Assembly: GCF_014495685.1 (NCBI RefSeq)
Contig: NZ_JACTVI010000003.1
Span: 204,922-268,921 of the forward strand
Direction: 5' to 3'
DNA length: 64,000 nt
From: Streptomyces sp. TRM68367
GTDB taxonomy: Bacteria > Actinomycetota > Actinomycetes > Streptomycetales > Streptomycetaceae
This document shows, in pieces, positions 8,940 to 16,972 of the stretch; positions within the stretch are counted from its first letter, which is position 1, and every line of letters begins with the position of its first letter. Made by a program: the position numbers and the translations under genes. The notes under the pieces are model-generated. The model saw nothing but the letters and a program-made list of their open reading frames with translations. It ran no database searches and was not told the origin of the DNA.

Positions 8940-10376
8940 TCAGGCGGGGCTCAGCCTCCACTGCTGGCAGGCGTTGTTCAGCCAGCTCCACTGCCGTACG
9001 TCGGCCCCGTCCCCGGTGGCGCAGTTCGCGACGTCGGCGACCTTGCCGGTGGCCTGGTTGACGACCCTGACGTAGCCGCCGTCGGTGGCCAGGAACCGGA
9101 AGCGCTGGCAGGTGTTGTTCAGCCACGACCACTGCCGCAGGTCGGCCCCGTCGGCGCTGGAGCAGTCCTGGGTGTCGAGCACCTTGCCGGTGGCGACGTT
9201 GACGAGCCGGTGGGTGTCGTCGCCCAGGTCCTCGAGGCGCCACCGCTGGTTGCTGCCGCCGTTGCACGCCCACTGCTGGACATTGGCCCCGTCGGAACCC
9301 GAACCACCGGCCACCTCAAGGCACTTGCCGCTGTTGCGGTTGCTGAGGGTGTAGGTGGTGGAGGCGCTGGCCGGCTCTCCCGAGGGCCCGGGCATGCTCG
9401 TCCCGAGCCGGACGGGCGTACCGAAGTCCGGCGTGCCGTCGGAGTTCCAGCCGAACTTCTGCGCCCGTGTCGTCCGCCCGTTGTCGCAGCCCTCGCTCGC
9501 GCTGTCGTTGGCGTGGTACACGATCCAGCTCTCGCGCCCGTCCGGCGAGGTGAAGAAGCCGTTGTGCCCCGGCCCGTACACCCCGTTGCCGTCACTGCGC
9601 TGGAAGACGGGCGTGGACTTCTTCGTCCAGGACGACGCCGACAGCGGGTTGGAGCCGGTGAGCTCCAGCTGGCCGAGCTTGTAGTCGGGGGTCCAGCAGC
9701 CGCTGGCGGAGTAGATGACGAACGTCCGGCCGCCCCGTTGCAGTACCTCCGCTCCCTCGTTGACGGTGCCGCCCTGCCGCTCCCAGGCATGCGTCGGCCG
9801 GGAGATCGTCGAGTACGAGCCGCTGACGGTATACGGGTTGGACATCGGCGCGATGACGAGGTTCTGCGTCCCCTCGGTGACCGCGCTGCCCATCATGTAC
9901 AGCCGGCCGCCCACGTTCAGCACGCTCGGATCCAGCATCCACGCGCTGTTGAGCTGCCCCTTGTAGGTGTACGGCCCCATGGGATCGGAGCCGGCGCTCT
10001 CCAGCACGTGGCTGCGCTGCGTCGGGTTGTAGTCGGAGACGTTCTGCCCCGCGACGTAGTACAGGTACCAGCGGCCGCCCAGAAAGTGAAGCTCGGGCGC
10101 CCAGATGTTGCAGCACCGGGAGGCGGCGTCGCCCTTCCACACCTGCACGCTGGGCGCGGTGGAGAGCCCGGCGAGGGTGGCCGACTTGCGGATGGTGATG
10201 ACGTCGGTCCAGCTCGTCGTCACCAGGTAGTAGTTGCCGTCGTGGTACGAGATCCAGGGGTCGGCGCCCTTGACTGCCTTCACCGGATTCGCGAACGAGG
10301 CCGCGCTCGCGGACGGCTGCCCGATCGACAGGGCGAGCAGCAGCGCGGCCAGCAGGGTCAGTAGGCGACGGGCCAT
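8940..10376 (-). CDS. Secreted GH43 glycosidase with C-terminal ricin-type (CBM13) lectin domain
   Basis: A 478-residue secreted enzyme. MARRLLTLLAALLLALSIG...ASAAS is a signal peptide. Residues about 30-325 form a five-bladed GH43 propeller with the expected acidic residues in KGADPWISYHDGNYYLV (base), AWMLDPSVLNVGG and VNEGAEVLQRGG (acid). Residues about 345-478 form a beta-trefoil with QxW-type repeats NVQQWACNGGSNQRW, DLRQWSWLNNTCQRF and DVRQWSWLNNACQQW, known to bind galactose or arabinose side chains. The ATG at 10376 has GGAG 6 bp upstream. The gene overlaps the end of the upstream GH43 gene by 19 bp, so the two are an operon. Likely an exo-acting alpha-L-arabinofuranosidase or related activity on arabinan or arabinogalactan; exact linkage is inferred. 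Confidence 0.9.
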   Translation of the reverse strand: MARRLLTLLAALLLALSIGQPSASAASFANPVKAVKGADPWISYHDGNYYLVTTSWTDVITIRKSATLAGLSTAPSVQVWKGDAASRCCNIWAPELHFLGGRWYLYYVAGQNVSDYNPTQRSHVLESAGSDPMGPYTYKGQLNSAWMLDPSVLNVGGRLYMMGSAVTEGTQNLVIAPMSNPYTVSGSYSTISRPTHAWERQGGTVNEGAEVLQRGGRTFVIYSASGCWTPDYKLGQLELTGSNPLSASSWTKKSTPVFQRSDGNGVYGPGHNGFFTSPDGRESWIVYHANDSASEGCDNGRTTRAQKFGWNSDGTPDFGTPVRLGTSMPGPSGEPASASTTYTLSNRNSGKCLEVAGGSGSDGANVQQWACNGGSNQRWRLEDLGDDTHRLVNVATGKVLDTQDCSSADGADLRQWSWLNNTCQRFRFLATDGGYVRVVNQATGKVADVANCATGDGADVRQWSWLNNACQQWRLSPA

Positions 10377-11344
10377 CCGCTGCTCCAGTTCAGGAGGTTG
10401 ATGCCCAGCTTGGGGGTGCCGTTGTCGTTGCCGTCGTAGTAGTGGTAGACGATCAGGTCCCCGTCGACGTCCTTCATGATCGACTGCCCGCCGGGCCCGA
10501 TGACGTTCCCGTGGGATTCGAGAACGGGCGTCCCACCGTTGTTCCTCATATCGACGCCGTTCTTGTCGCGGTACGGCCCGGTGATGCTGCTGGCCCGCCC
10601 CACCTTGACCTTGTAGGTGGACCTGACCCCGTCGCAGCAGACGTCGTACGAGGCGAAGAGGTAGTAGGACCCGTTGCGCTTCACGATGAAGGGCGCCTCG
10701 ACGGCCTTGGTGCCGGTCGGCCGGGAGGCGAGCGAGTAGCGGGTGGTGTTGGAGCTGAGCTGCTTCCCGTTGGACGGATTGATCTGGATCATCTTGATCC
10801 CGCTCCACCAACTCCCGAAGGACATCCACCACTTATCGTCGTCGTCGACGAAGAGATTCGGGTCGATGGCGTTGTAGTCACTCGACGACCTGGACGTGTA
10901 GACGGTCCCCTGATCGGTCCAGCTCCCCGGCTGCCCGGTGCTGGAGGTGGCGAGCCCGATGGCGGACGTGTTCGTCCCGAACTTGGAGACGGAGTAGTAC
11001 ATCAGGTACCTGCCGCCGTGATACGAGATGTCCGGCGCCCAGGCCTCCGGCACGGAGGAGTAGTTCCGCCACCAGCTCGGCCGGGAGGAGAAGGCGTCTC
11101 TGCCGTTTCTGAACGCGGTGCGGTCACCGGACGTCTTGTTGGAGATGCCGCCGCCGGTCGCGTACAGCAGGTACTGCCCGGACGAGGTACGCATCATCGT
11201 CGGGTCGTGGGTGACGATGTCCCCGGTGACGCGACCGGGGCTGGGGTACGCCGACGCCGTCGACGGAACGAGGGCCAGCAGGGCGGCGGCGGGAACGGCG
11301 AACAACGCGGTGCGCTTGCGGAACGTGCGGGAGGTGCGGCTCAC
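10358..11344 (-). CDS. Secreted GH43 arabinan endo-1,5-alpha-L-arabinosidase
   Basis: A 328-residue extracellular enzyme expected to cut the alpha-1,5 backbone of arabinan. The GTG at 11344 is chosen over the ATG at 11374 because AAGGAGG lies 6 bp before the GTG; the product then starts MSRTSRTFRKRTALFAVPAA with a signal peptide ending at ASA. GH43 residues are visible: DIVTHDPTMMRTSSGQYLLY, NAIDPNLFVDDDDKWWMSFGSWW, AVEAPFIVKRNGSYYLF and YDVCCDGVRSTYKVKVG. The length is that of single-domain endo-arabinanases. A full promoter with TTGACG/TACGTT boxes and the regulon motif lies immediately upstream. It is paralogous to the GH43 gene at 18594-19562. Confidence 0.92.
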   Translation of the reverse strand: MSRTSRTFRKRTALFAVPAAALLALVPSTASAYPSPGRVTGDIVTHDPTMMRTSSGQYLLYATGGGISNKTSGDRTAFRNGRDAFSSRPSWWRNYSSVPEAWAPDISYHGGRYLMYYSVSKFGTNTSAIGLATSSTGQPGSWTDQGTVYTSRSSSDYNAIDPNLFVDDDDKWWMSFGSWWSGIKMIQINPSNGKQLSSNTTRYSLASRPTGTKAVEAPFIVKRNGSYYLFASYDVCCDGVRSTYKVKVGRASSITGPYRDKNGVDMRNNGGTPVLESHGNVIGPGGQSIMKDVDGDLIVYHYYDGNDNGTPKLGINLLNWSSGWPVAY

Positions 11345-11380
11345 GCGGGTCCTCCTTGCGGTGGGGGATGACATACCGTT

Positions 11381-11446
11381 GGTCGAGATACCGAACGGCG
11401 TACGCAAGTTCGAACGGAACGTAGAATCGAACTACTTGCGCGTCAA
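11381..11446 (-). promoter_or_regulatory. Promoter and IclR-type operator (copy 3) of the GH43 pair
   Basis: On the minus strand TTGACG (11446-11441), a 17-bp spacer and TACGTT (11423-11418) make a near-consensus HrdB-type promoter. The operator motif GTTCGGTATCTCGACC (11396-11381 on the minus strand) lies just downstream of the predicted start, and a perfect GTTCGAAC palindrome sits at 11408-11415. Binding there would block initiation. Confidence 0.6.
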
Positions 11447-11563
11447 TGGCCCGCGCAGCCCCAATCACCGATCAGCCGATGTCGACCCGGCCGGCAGGGG
11501 ATCAAGGCGATCTCCCGATCCGGTGCCGGGGCCGGCGCTTTTGCCGGCCCCGGCCGTGTCCGG

Positions 11564-12214
11564 TCAGGTCTTCGGGCACTCCTTCCACGCCAGGTGGTAC
11601 ACCGTGCTGATGTCGCCGTCCGTCGAGTCCATGGTCATGAAGCTGACCTTGTCCGACGCCTGGTTGCCGGCGCTGACGCGGAGTTCGGTGTTGATGTTGA
11701 AGTTGCGCTGGACTCCGCAGGGGGCCCAGACCAGTTGGGCCCACTCGGTGCTGTCGGTGGCCTGCCAGTTGTCGTTGTAGGGGCCGGCGAAGGGGTGGCT
11801 CTTGTACGCCGTCTGGGACGAGCCCTGGAAGTAGTACGAGGCCCGCTGCGTGCCGGTCGCACCGGGCTGGAGTGCGGCGAAGCCGCGGTAGTCGGCGTCA
11901 GCGATGGCGTAGGTGAAGCCACCGGGGACGTGGACGATCAGGCTGAGCTGGCAGTTCTTGCGGAACGCCGTGGGATCGGAGCCGCCGCCCGCCTGGGCGA
12001 GGTAGTCGCTGTAGGTCACCGTGAAGGCGGTGTTGTCCTCGGAGACGGCGACGGCCGCGGTGCCCAGCGGGCAGCCCGAGCCGTTCACCGTGGCGACCTT
12101 GATGACGATCTTGTCCGGGGGCGGGTCGACGAACCCGGGGGACGGGGGTTGTGCGGGCAGTGCCGAGGTGAGGAGCGCGGCGATCGCGCCGCTCAGGAAC
12201 AGGCCACCGGCCAT
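11564..12214 (-). CDS. Secreted DUF4360 protein
   Basis: A 216-residue secreted protein of a family found in actinomycetes and fungi, with no known enzymatic role. ATG 12214 is chosen because GGGAGA lies 4 bp before it; the N terminus MAGGLFLSGAIAALLTSALPAQ is a signal peptide. Family hallmarks are KIVIKVATVNGSGCPLGTAAV, VTYSDYLAQ, RKNCQLSLIVHVPGGFTYAI, the YFQGSSQTA segment and the C-terminal MTMDSTDGDISTVYHLAWK. Conserved cysteines (NGSGCP, KNCQL, APCG, KECP) suggest disulfides. It is transcribed in the same direction as the GH43 genes but separated by a 219-bp gap containing their promoter. Confidence 0.88.
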   Translation of the reverse strand: MAGGLFLSGAIAALLTSALPAQPPSPGFVDPPPDKIVIKVATVNGSGCPLGTAAVAVSEDNTAFTVTYSDYLAQAGGGSDPTAFRKNCQLSLIVHVPGGFTYAIADADYRGFAALQPGATGTQRASYYFQGSSQTAYKSHPFAGPYNDNWQATDSTEWAQLVWAPCGVQRNFNINTELRVSAGNQASDKVSFMTMDSTDGDISTVYHLAWKECPKT

Positions 12215-12773
12215 GGTTCTCCCATCCGGTTCTGTGGGGGTGGTGATCGAGTCGAGTCGAGCAGTGACTGTTTTGTCATGCACATGCCAATAGCAGGCGT
12301 GCACATCGCCCCCGAGCCTGTGAACGGCATTTGGACGAGCTGTGAAGGCCGGGAGCGGTCGCAGCGTACGCAGTCGCCCGCCCGTCTGCCAGGTCGAACT
12401 TCGGCCAATTCACACGGCGACACAGCGACCGGTTCACCCGACGACCGGCGCCGCGGACGGAGACGTTCGGGCCGACCACCGCGCGGATGACGTCCGCCAT
12501 GATCTGCGAGGCCTCGCGCGCCAGCCGGTAACCGCCGCCCCGCCGCGGCGGCGGCTGCCGATATGACCATTGTGGGGTTCGGCCTGTAGACAATGGGCCA
12601 GCACCATCTCCGTGGTCACGGGCGGACGCCGCTGTCACGGACGCTCGCCGTCGTCCCGCAGGATGGTTCTTGTCACGCGCGATCGTGATCGTCACTCGCG
12701 ATCGCTGACGTCACGCACATCGGCCTCGTTGTGCAGTGGAACGGACAGAACAGGCACTACAGGAGGCGCTCCC
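12215..12773. other. Intergenic region between DUF4360 gene and GH35 gene
   Basis: About 560 bp separate these divergent genes. I see no ORF with believable codon use or ribosome site. It should hold both promoters. The only structure noted is the 19-bp direct repeat at 12673-12710 and a good Shine-Dalgarno (AGGAGG, 12761-12766) for the GH35 gene. Confidence 0.6.
12673..12710 (+). repeat. 19-bp tandem direct repeat upstream of the GH35 gene
   Basis: GTCACGCGCGATCGTGATC (12673-12691) is followed directly by GTCACTCGCGATCGCTGAC (12692-12710) and then GTCACG. Both units contain CGCGATCG. Spaced about two helical turns apart, 64-100 bp before the start codon, they look like paired activator or repressor sites. 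Confidence 0.5.
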
Positions 12774-15734
12774 TTGGAGCTCAGCAGGCGTACCTTCAGC
12801 GCCCTCGCCGGCACCGCGGCGCTCGGTCTCGCGCTGACCGGCAGCGGCGGAGTGCCGTCCCGCGCGCACGGGGCGCGCACCGCGCCGACCGGCCCGCCGC
12901 CCGCCCCGCCGAGCGCGGACGGGGCCCGGCACGTGGTCGACTTCGACCGGTACTCACTGCTGGTCGACGGCAGGCGCCTGGCACTGTGGTCGGGCGAGAT
13001 GCATCCGTTCCGGCTGCCGAGCCCGTCCCTGTGGCGGGACGTGCTGCAGAAGATGCGGGCGCACGGCTTCAACGCGGTCAGCGTCCACGTCTCGTGGAAC
13101 TACCACTCCCCCGCCCCCGGCCGGTACGACTTCTCCGGCGTCCGCGATCTGGACCTGTTCCTGCGGACGGCCGCCGAGACGGGCCTGTACGTCGTGCTGC
13201 GGCCCGGCCCGTACATCAACGGCGAGGTCGACGGGGGCGGCTTCCCGGGCTGGCTGACCGCCACGCGGGGGCATGCGCGGACCGCCGACCCGACGTATCT
13301 GCGGTACGTGGACGAGTGGCTGACGGCCGTCGACGAGATCGCCGTCCGGCATCAGTTCACGCGCGGCACGGGCACGGTGCTGCTGTACCAGATCGAGAAC
13401 GAGTACGCCGCGTACGTCGACGAGCCGACGGGACGGGAGTACATGGCCCACCTGTACGGCAAGGTGCGCGCCGACGGCATCGACGTACCGCTGTTCCACA
13501 ACGACAAGGGCAGGAACGGGTACTGGGTGCCGGGGTCGTTCAGCACCGGCGGCGGGAAGGGGCGGTGGCTGTACGGGTTCGACGGGTATCCGTCGCCCGA
13601 CGAGGTGCCGCCGGACTGGGGGTACTTCGGGCCCGGCGGCCCCAGGGGCGGGGCCAGTGCCAGTCCGCGGACGCCGGGATTCATGCCGGAGTTCGGCGGT
13701 GGCTGGTTCGACGCGTGGGGCGGGGCCACGTTCGACGGCAAGGGTTACGCGCAGGCGCGGCGGACCCGGGACGCGGCGTACGAGCGGCGTTTCTGCCTCA
13801 CCAACCTCGCCAACGGGATCACGCTGCACAACACCTACATGACCTTCGGCGGCACGTCGTGGGGCTGGCTGCCGGCGCCGGCGGTCTACACGTCGTACGA
13901 CTACGGCGCCGCCATCGACGAGGCCCGCAACGCCACCCCCAAGCTGGCGCCGATGCACCAGATCGGGCAGATGCTGCGGTACGTGCCCGACCTCGCCAAG
14001 CTGGACCGGGCCAAGGGCGTGCGGGTGTCGGACGAGGGGCTGAAGGTGTATCACCTGACAAATCCCGACACCGGCTCGCATGTGTACGTCGTGCGCAACG
14101 ACTCCGACGGGGAGGTCACCACGACGCTGCCGGGCACCGGGATCGACGTGCCGGTCACCGTGCCGCCGCGGGACGCCACACTGATGACCACCGATCTGGA
14201 GCTGGGGCACCGGAAGCTGGCGTACTCGACCGTGCAGCCCATGGTGTCGATGCCCGTCGGCCGGCAGGACATCGCCGTGTTCACGGGGCGGCGCGGCGAG
14301 ATGGCGCGGGTCGTGCTGGACTGTCCGGGCGAGCCGCACGCCACCCGCCTGGACGCGGAGCCGGCCTGGGTGTACGAGGACGGGCTGCTGCGGGTGAACG
14401 CGCCGCTCGGCGCCGGCGGGCTGTCCCGGGTGCTGGTGGAGAGCCCCGACGTCGACACGCCGATGCTGCTGCTGTTCACGGACGACGCGGGCGCGCTGCG
14501 GATGTGGCCGTACGAGACCCCGTCCGGACCGCTCCTCGTCTACGGCCCGGCGCTGCTGCGCTCGGCCACGCTGAGCGGCGCCACCGTGCATCTGGCCGGG
14601 GACACGATCGGCGAGACCGGCCTCGAGGTGTGGGCGCCGCGCGGCATCACGCACGTCACCTGGAACGGGCGCCCGGTGCGCACGAGGCTCACCCGCGCAG
14701 GCAGCCTGGTGATCGTGGGGGTGCTGCCCGGTGTGCCGCGGCCGGCGCTGCCCGCGCTGGACGGCTGGCGGCGGCGGACCGAGAACCCGGAGTCGGCGCC
14801 GGACTTCGACGACTCGGACTGGACGGTCGCCGACAGGACCACCTCGTTCAGCACCACGCGCGTGCCCGACGGGCAGCCGGTGCTGTTCGCCGACGACTAC
14901 GGCTTCCACTACGGCGACGTCTGGTACCGGGGTCGGCTCACGGACGCGCGGGACATGGAGTCGGTGTCCCTCGCCTACAGCACCGGCACGCAGGGGCTGT
15001 TGATGGCCTGGCTGGACGGGCGCCCGCTGGGCACACACCGGATGCCGGTGCCGGACAAGGACTCGGTGGGGCAGGGCACGTGGACCGCCACGGCCGCCTT
15101 CGCCGTGCCGGAGAGGCTGCGCGAGCGGGACACGCACGTGCTGTCCGTGCTCGTCCGGCGCATGCAGCACGACCAGGACGGCGGCGCGCGCGACACGCAC
15201 AAGGCGGCGCGCGGGCTGACGGAGGCCACGTTCAAGGGGGCGTCTGCGAAGGTGAGTTGGCGGCTGCAGGGCGCCGGGGCGCCCGACCCGGTGCGCGGGC
15301 CGCTGAACAACGGCGGGCTGTACGGGGAGCGGGAGGGCTGGCACCTGCCGGACCACGACGACGACGGCTGGGACGCCGTGGAGTTCCCGCGCGCCGGCCG
15401 GCGGCAGGGGGTGGCCTGGTACCGGACGGCCTTCCGGCTGGGCGTCGATCCGGGCGTCGACGCCTCGGTCGGGCTCACCCTCGACGACGACCCGGACCGC
15501 GCCTACCGCGTCCAGATCTTCCTGAACGGCTGGAACATGGGCCAGTACATCAACGACGTGGGCCCGCAGCACACCTTCGTCCTGCCGAACGGGATCCTCC
15601 GCACCCGTGGCCGCAACACCCTGGCCCTGGCCGTCCTGTCCGACGGGAGCACTCCGTCGGGTCCGCGGGACGTACGGCTGACGCTGCTGGGCGCGGCGGC
15701 GGGCGGGGTGCCGGTGGAGCCGGTGGACGACTAG
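12774..15734 (+). CDS. Tat-exported GH35 beta-galactosidase
   Basis: A 986-residue secreted glycoside hydrolase that should release beta-linked galactose from galactans or arabinogalactan. The TTG start at 12774 is supported by AGGAGG 7 bp upstream and gives MELSRRTFSALAGTAALGLAL, a twin-arginine signal. The GH35 barrel begins at residue about 60: SGEMHPFRLPSPSLWRDVLQ, GFNAVSVHVSWNYHSP, RPGPYINGEVDGGGFPGW, the acid/base motif YQIENEYAAY and the nucleophile region MPEFGGGWFDAWGG. Downstream are beta-sandwich and jelly-roll modules (for example around DFDDSDWTVADR and WDAVEFPRAGRRQG), as in large GH35 enzymes. It stands alone between two intergenic regions. Confidence 0.92.
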   Translation: MELSRRTFSALAGTAALGLALTGSGGVPSRAHGARTAPTGPPPAPPSADGARHVVDFDRYSLLVDGRRLALWSGEMHPFRLPSPSLWRDVLQKMRAHGFNAVSVHVSWNYHSPAPGRYDFSGVRDLDLFLRTAAETGLYVVLRPGPYINGEVDGGGFPGWLTATRGHARTADPTYLRYVDEWLTAVDEIAVRHQFTRGTGTVLLYQIENEYAAYVDEPTGREYMAHLYGKVRADGIDVPLFHNDKGRNGYWVPGSFSTGGGKGRWLYGFDGYPSPDEVPPDWGYFGPGGPRGGASASPRTPGFMPEFGGGWFDAWGGATFDGKGYAQARRTRDAAYERRFCLTNLANGITLHNTYMTFGGTSWGWLPAPAVYTSYDYGAAIDEARNATPKLAPMHQIGQMLRYVPDLAKLDRAKGVRVSDEGLKVYHLTNPDTGSHVYVVRNDSDGEVTTTLPGTGIDVPVTVPPRDATLMTTDLELGHRKLAYSTVQPMVSMPVGRQDIAVFTGRRGEMARVVLDCPGEPHATRLDAEPAWVYEDGLLRVNAPLGAGGLSRVLVESPDVDTPMLLLFTDDAGALRMWPYETPSGPLLVYGPALLRSATLSGATVHLAGDTIGETGLEVWAPRGITHVTWNGRPVRTRLTRAGSLVIVGVLPGVPRPALPALDGWRRRTENPESAPDFDDSDWTVADRTTSFSTTRVPDGQPVLFADDYGFHYGDVWYRGRLTDARDMESVSLAYSTGTQGLLMAWLDGRPLGTHRMPVPDKDSVGQGTWTATAAFAVPERLRERDTHVLSVLVRRMQHDQDGGARDTHKAARGLTEATFKGASAKVSWRLQGAGAPDPVRGPLNNGGLYGEREGWHLPDHDDDGWDAVEFPRAGRRQGVAWYRTAFRLGVDPGVDASVGLTLDDDPDRAYRVQIFLNGWNMGQYINDVGPQHTFVLPNGILRTRGRNTLALAVLSDGSTPSGPRDVRLTLLGAAAGGVPVEPVDD

Positions 15735-15805
15735 ACGCGTCCAGAACGTCCCGCTCCATTGCCTTCTGCTGCGTCCTGCTCCACCGTGGTGCCTCCGCAG
15801 ACCGC

Positions 15806-15837
15806 CGAACAGGCGAACAGGCGAACAGGCGAACGGG
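15806..15837 (+). repeat. 8-bp simple repeat in the leader of the 15850 gene
   Basis: CGAACAGG occurs three times in tandem (15806-15829) followed by CGAACGGG (15830-15837), ending inside the Shine-Dalgarno region GGGGAGGGG of the next gene. Copy-number change by slippage would alter the leader but not the frame. Confidence 0.75.
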
Positions 15838-15849
15838 GAGGGGAATGAC

Positions 15850-16956
15850 GTGCGAAGACGGCGTTTCATCAGCGGATTAGCGGGGGCGGGGGCCGGACTG
15901 GGGCTGGCCTCGACGAGCGGCGGACCGGCCGCAGCGGTTCCGGTCACCGCCGGGCGGCCCCGAACCGGCCCCCATGACTGGCAGGCCGTCCCGGCGCCCG
16001 AGTGCACCCCGGCCGCCCTTCTGCTGGACGTGGCCGCCGCCGGGCCCGGCCTGGCCTGGGCCGTGGGCGAGGAGGGCCGCAACGGTGCCACGAGGGGCAC
16101 ACCGGTGGCCCTGCGCTGGGACGGCACGGCGTGGACGCGCACGAGCGCCGGCTCCGGCGCGCCGCTCCACTCCGTCGCCGCCGCGCCGGACGGCACCGCG
16201 TGGGCCGTGGGCGGCAACCGGCTGCTCTCCTGGGACGGACAGGCCTGGCAGGAGGCCGACTTCCCCGGCCGCGGGGCGTCCGGCACCTCGCTCACCGGGG
16301 TCACGACCGGACCCCGCGGCCACGTGTGGCTGTCCGGCCGCAACAGTGACGGATGCGTGCTGCTGCACGGCCACCGCGGCCGCTGGACGTGGGTGGACCG
16401 GCCCCCGAGCGGTACGACCGCCACACCCTCGGGCGTGACGCGGACGCCGTGCGGTGACGTCTGGGTCTACGGCGTCGGCATCGTCGCCCGCTGGAACGGC
16501 GACGCATGGACCGAACTGCCCGGCTACCAGGGCCTCCGCGCCTCGGTCACCGGGCTGCTGCCGGTTGCCGACGACGACCTGTGGCTCATCGGCTACGACT
16601 ACGGAGTGGGCGGACCACCCGGCAAGCCCCCGGGCGTCCTGCTGCTGCACGGCGACGGCAGCACGTGGGAGAGCGCACCCACCCGCCCGTTCGGCGTCGG
16701 CATGCTCACGGGGATCGTCGGCGACGCGCAGGGGCAGCCCGACCGTATCTCCGGGTGGGACTTCTGGGACCAGAACCGAGCCCACTACCTCCGGTGGGAG
16801 AACGGGACGTGGGTGAGCGAGCGCGGCCCGGCCGCCGAGACCCCCGTGCTGATCCACTCCCTTGCGGGCGTGCCGGGTTCACCGGGCGCCTACTGGGCGG
16901 CCGGCATGACGACCTCGTCGCCGTATCCGCCCGCCCAGGTGCGCATCGAACGCTGA
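15850..16956 (+). CDS. Tat-exported protein with tryptophan-rich beta-propeller-like repeats, unknown function
   Basis: A 368-residue exported protein. GTG 15850 is preceded by GGGGAGGGG and yields MRRRRFISGLAGAGAGLGL, a twin-arginine-like signal. The mature part contains spaced repeats of the type GLAWAVGE, ALRWDGTAWTR, GTAWAVGGNRLLSWDGQAW, HVWLSGRN, DVWVYGVGIVARWNGDAW and DLWLIGYDYG: about 45-residue blades with W-D/N-G-x-x-W turns, suggesting a six- or seven-bladed propeller. No catalytic signature is evident. It lies between the secreted GH35 gene and a convergent GH51 gene, so a role in binding or acting on plant polysaccharide is possible but unproven. Confidence 0.75.
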   Translation: MRRRRFISGLAGAGAGLGLASTSGGPAAAVPVTAGRPRTGPHDWQAVPAPECTPAALLLDVAAAGPGLAWAVGEEGRNGATRGTPVALRWDGTAWTRTSAGSGAPLHSVAAAPDGTAWAVGGNRLLSWDGQAWQEADFPGRGASGTSLTGVTTGPRGHVWLSGRNSDGCVLLHGHRGRWTWVDRPPSGTTATPSGVTRTPCGDVWVYGVGIVARWNGDAWTELPGYQGLRASVTGLLPVADDDLWLIGYDYGVGGPPGKPPGVLLLHGDGSTWESAPTRPFGVGMLTGIVGDAQGQPDRISGWDFWDQNRAHYLRWENGTWVSERGPAAETPVLIHSLAGVPGSPGAYWAAGMTTSSPYPPAQVRIER

Positions 16957-16972
16957 CCGGTCCGGCCCCGGG

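Noticed and set aside
8766..10364. A 532-codon plus-strand frame across the GH43-lectin gene
   Set aside because: Antisense shadow in high-GC DNA; the minus strand has the GH43 and QxW motifs and a ribosome site.
12305..12700. Several short open frames in the DUF4360-GH35 gap
   Set aside because: None has a ribosome site, coding-like composition or recognisable motif.
12954..16424. A 1156-codon open frame on the minus strand opposite the GH35 and propeller genes
   Set aside because: Its product is His/Val/Arg/Pro-rich with no domain, and it mirrors third-position GC of the real genes on the plus strand; the plus-strand frames have signal peptides and catalytic motifs.
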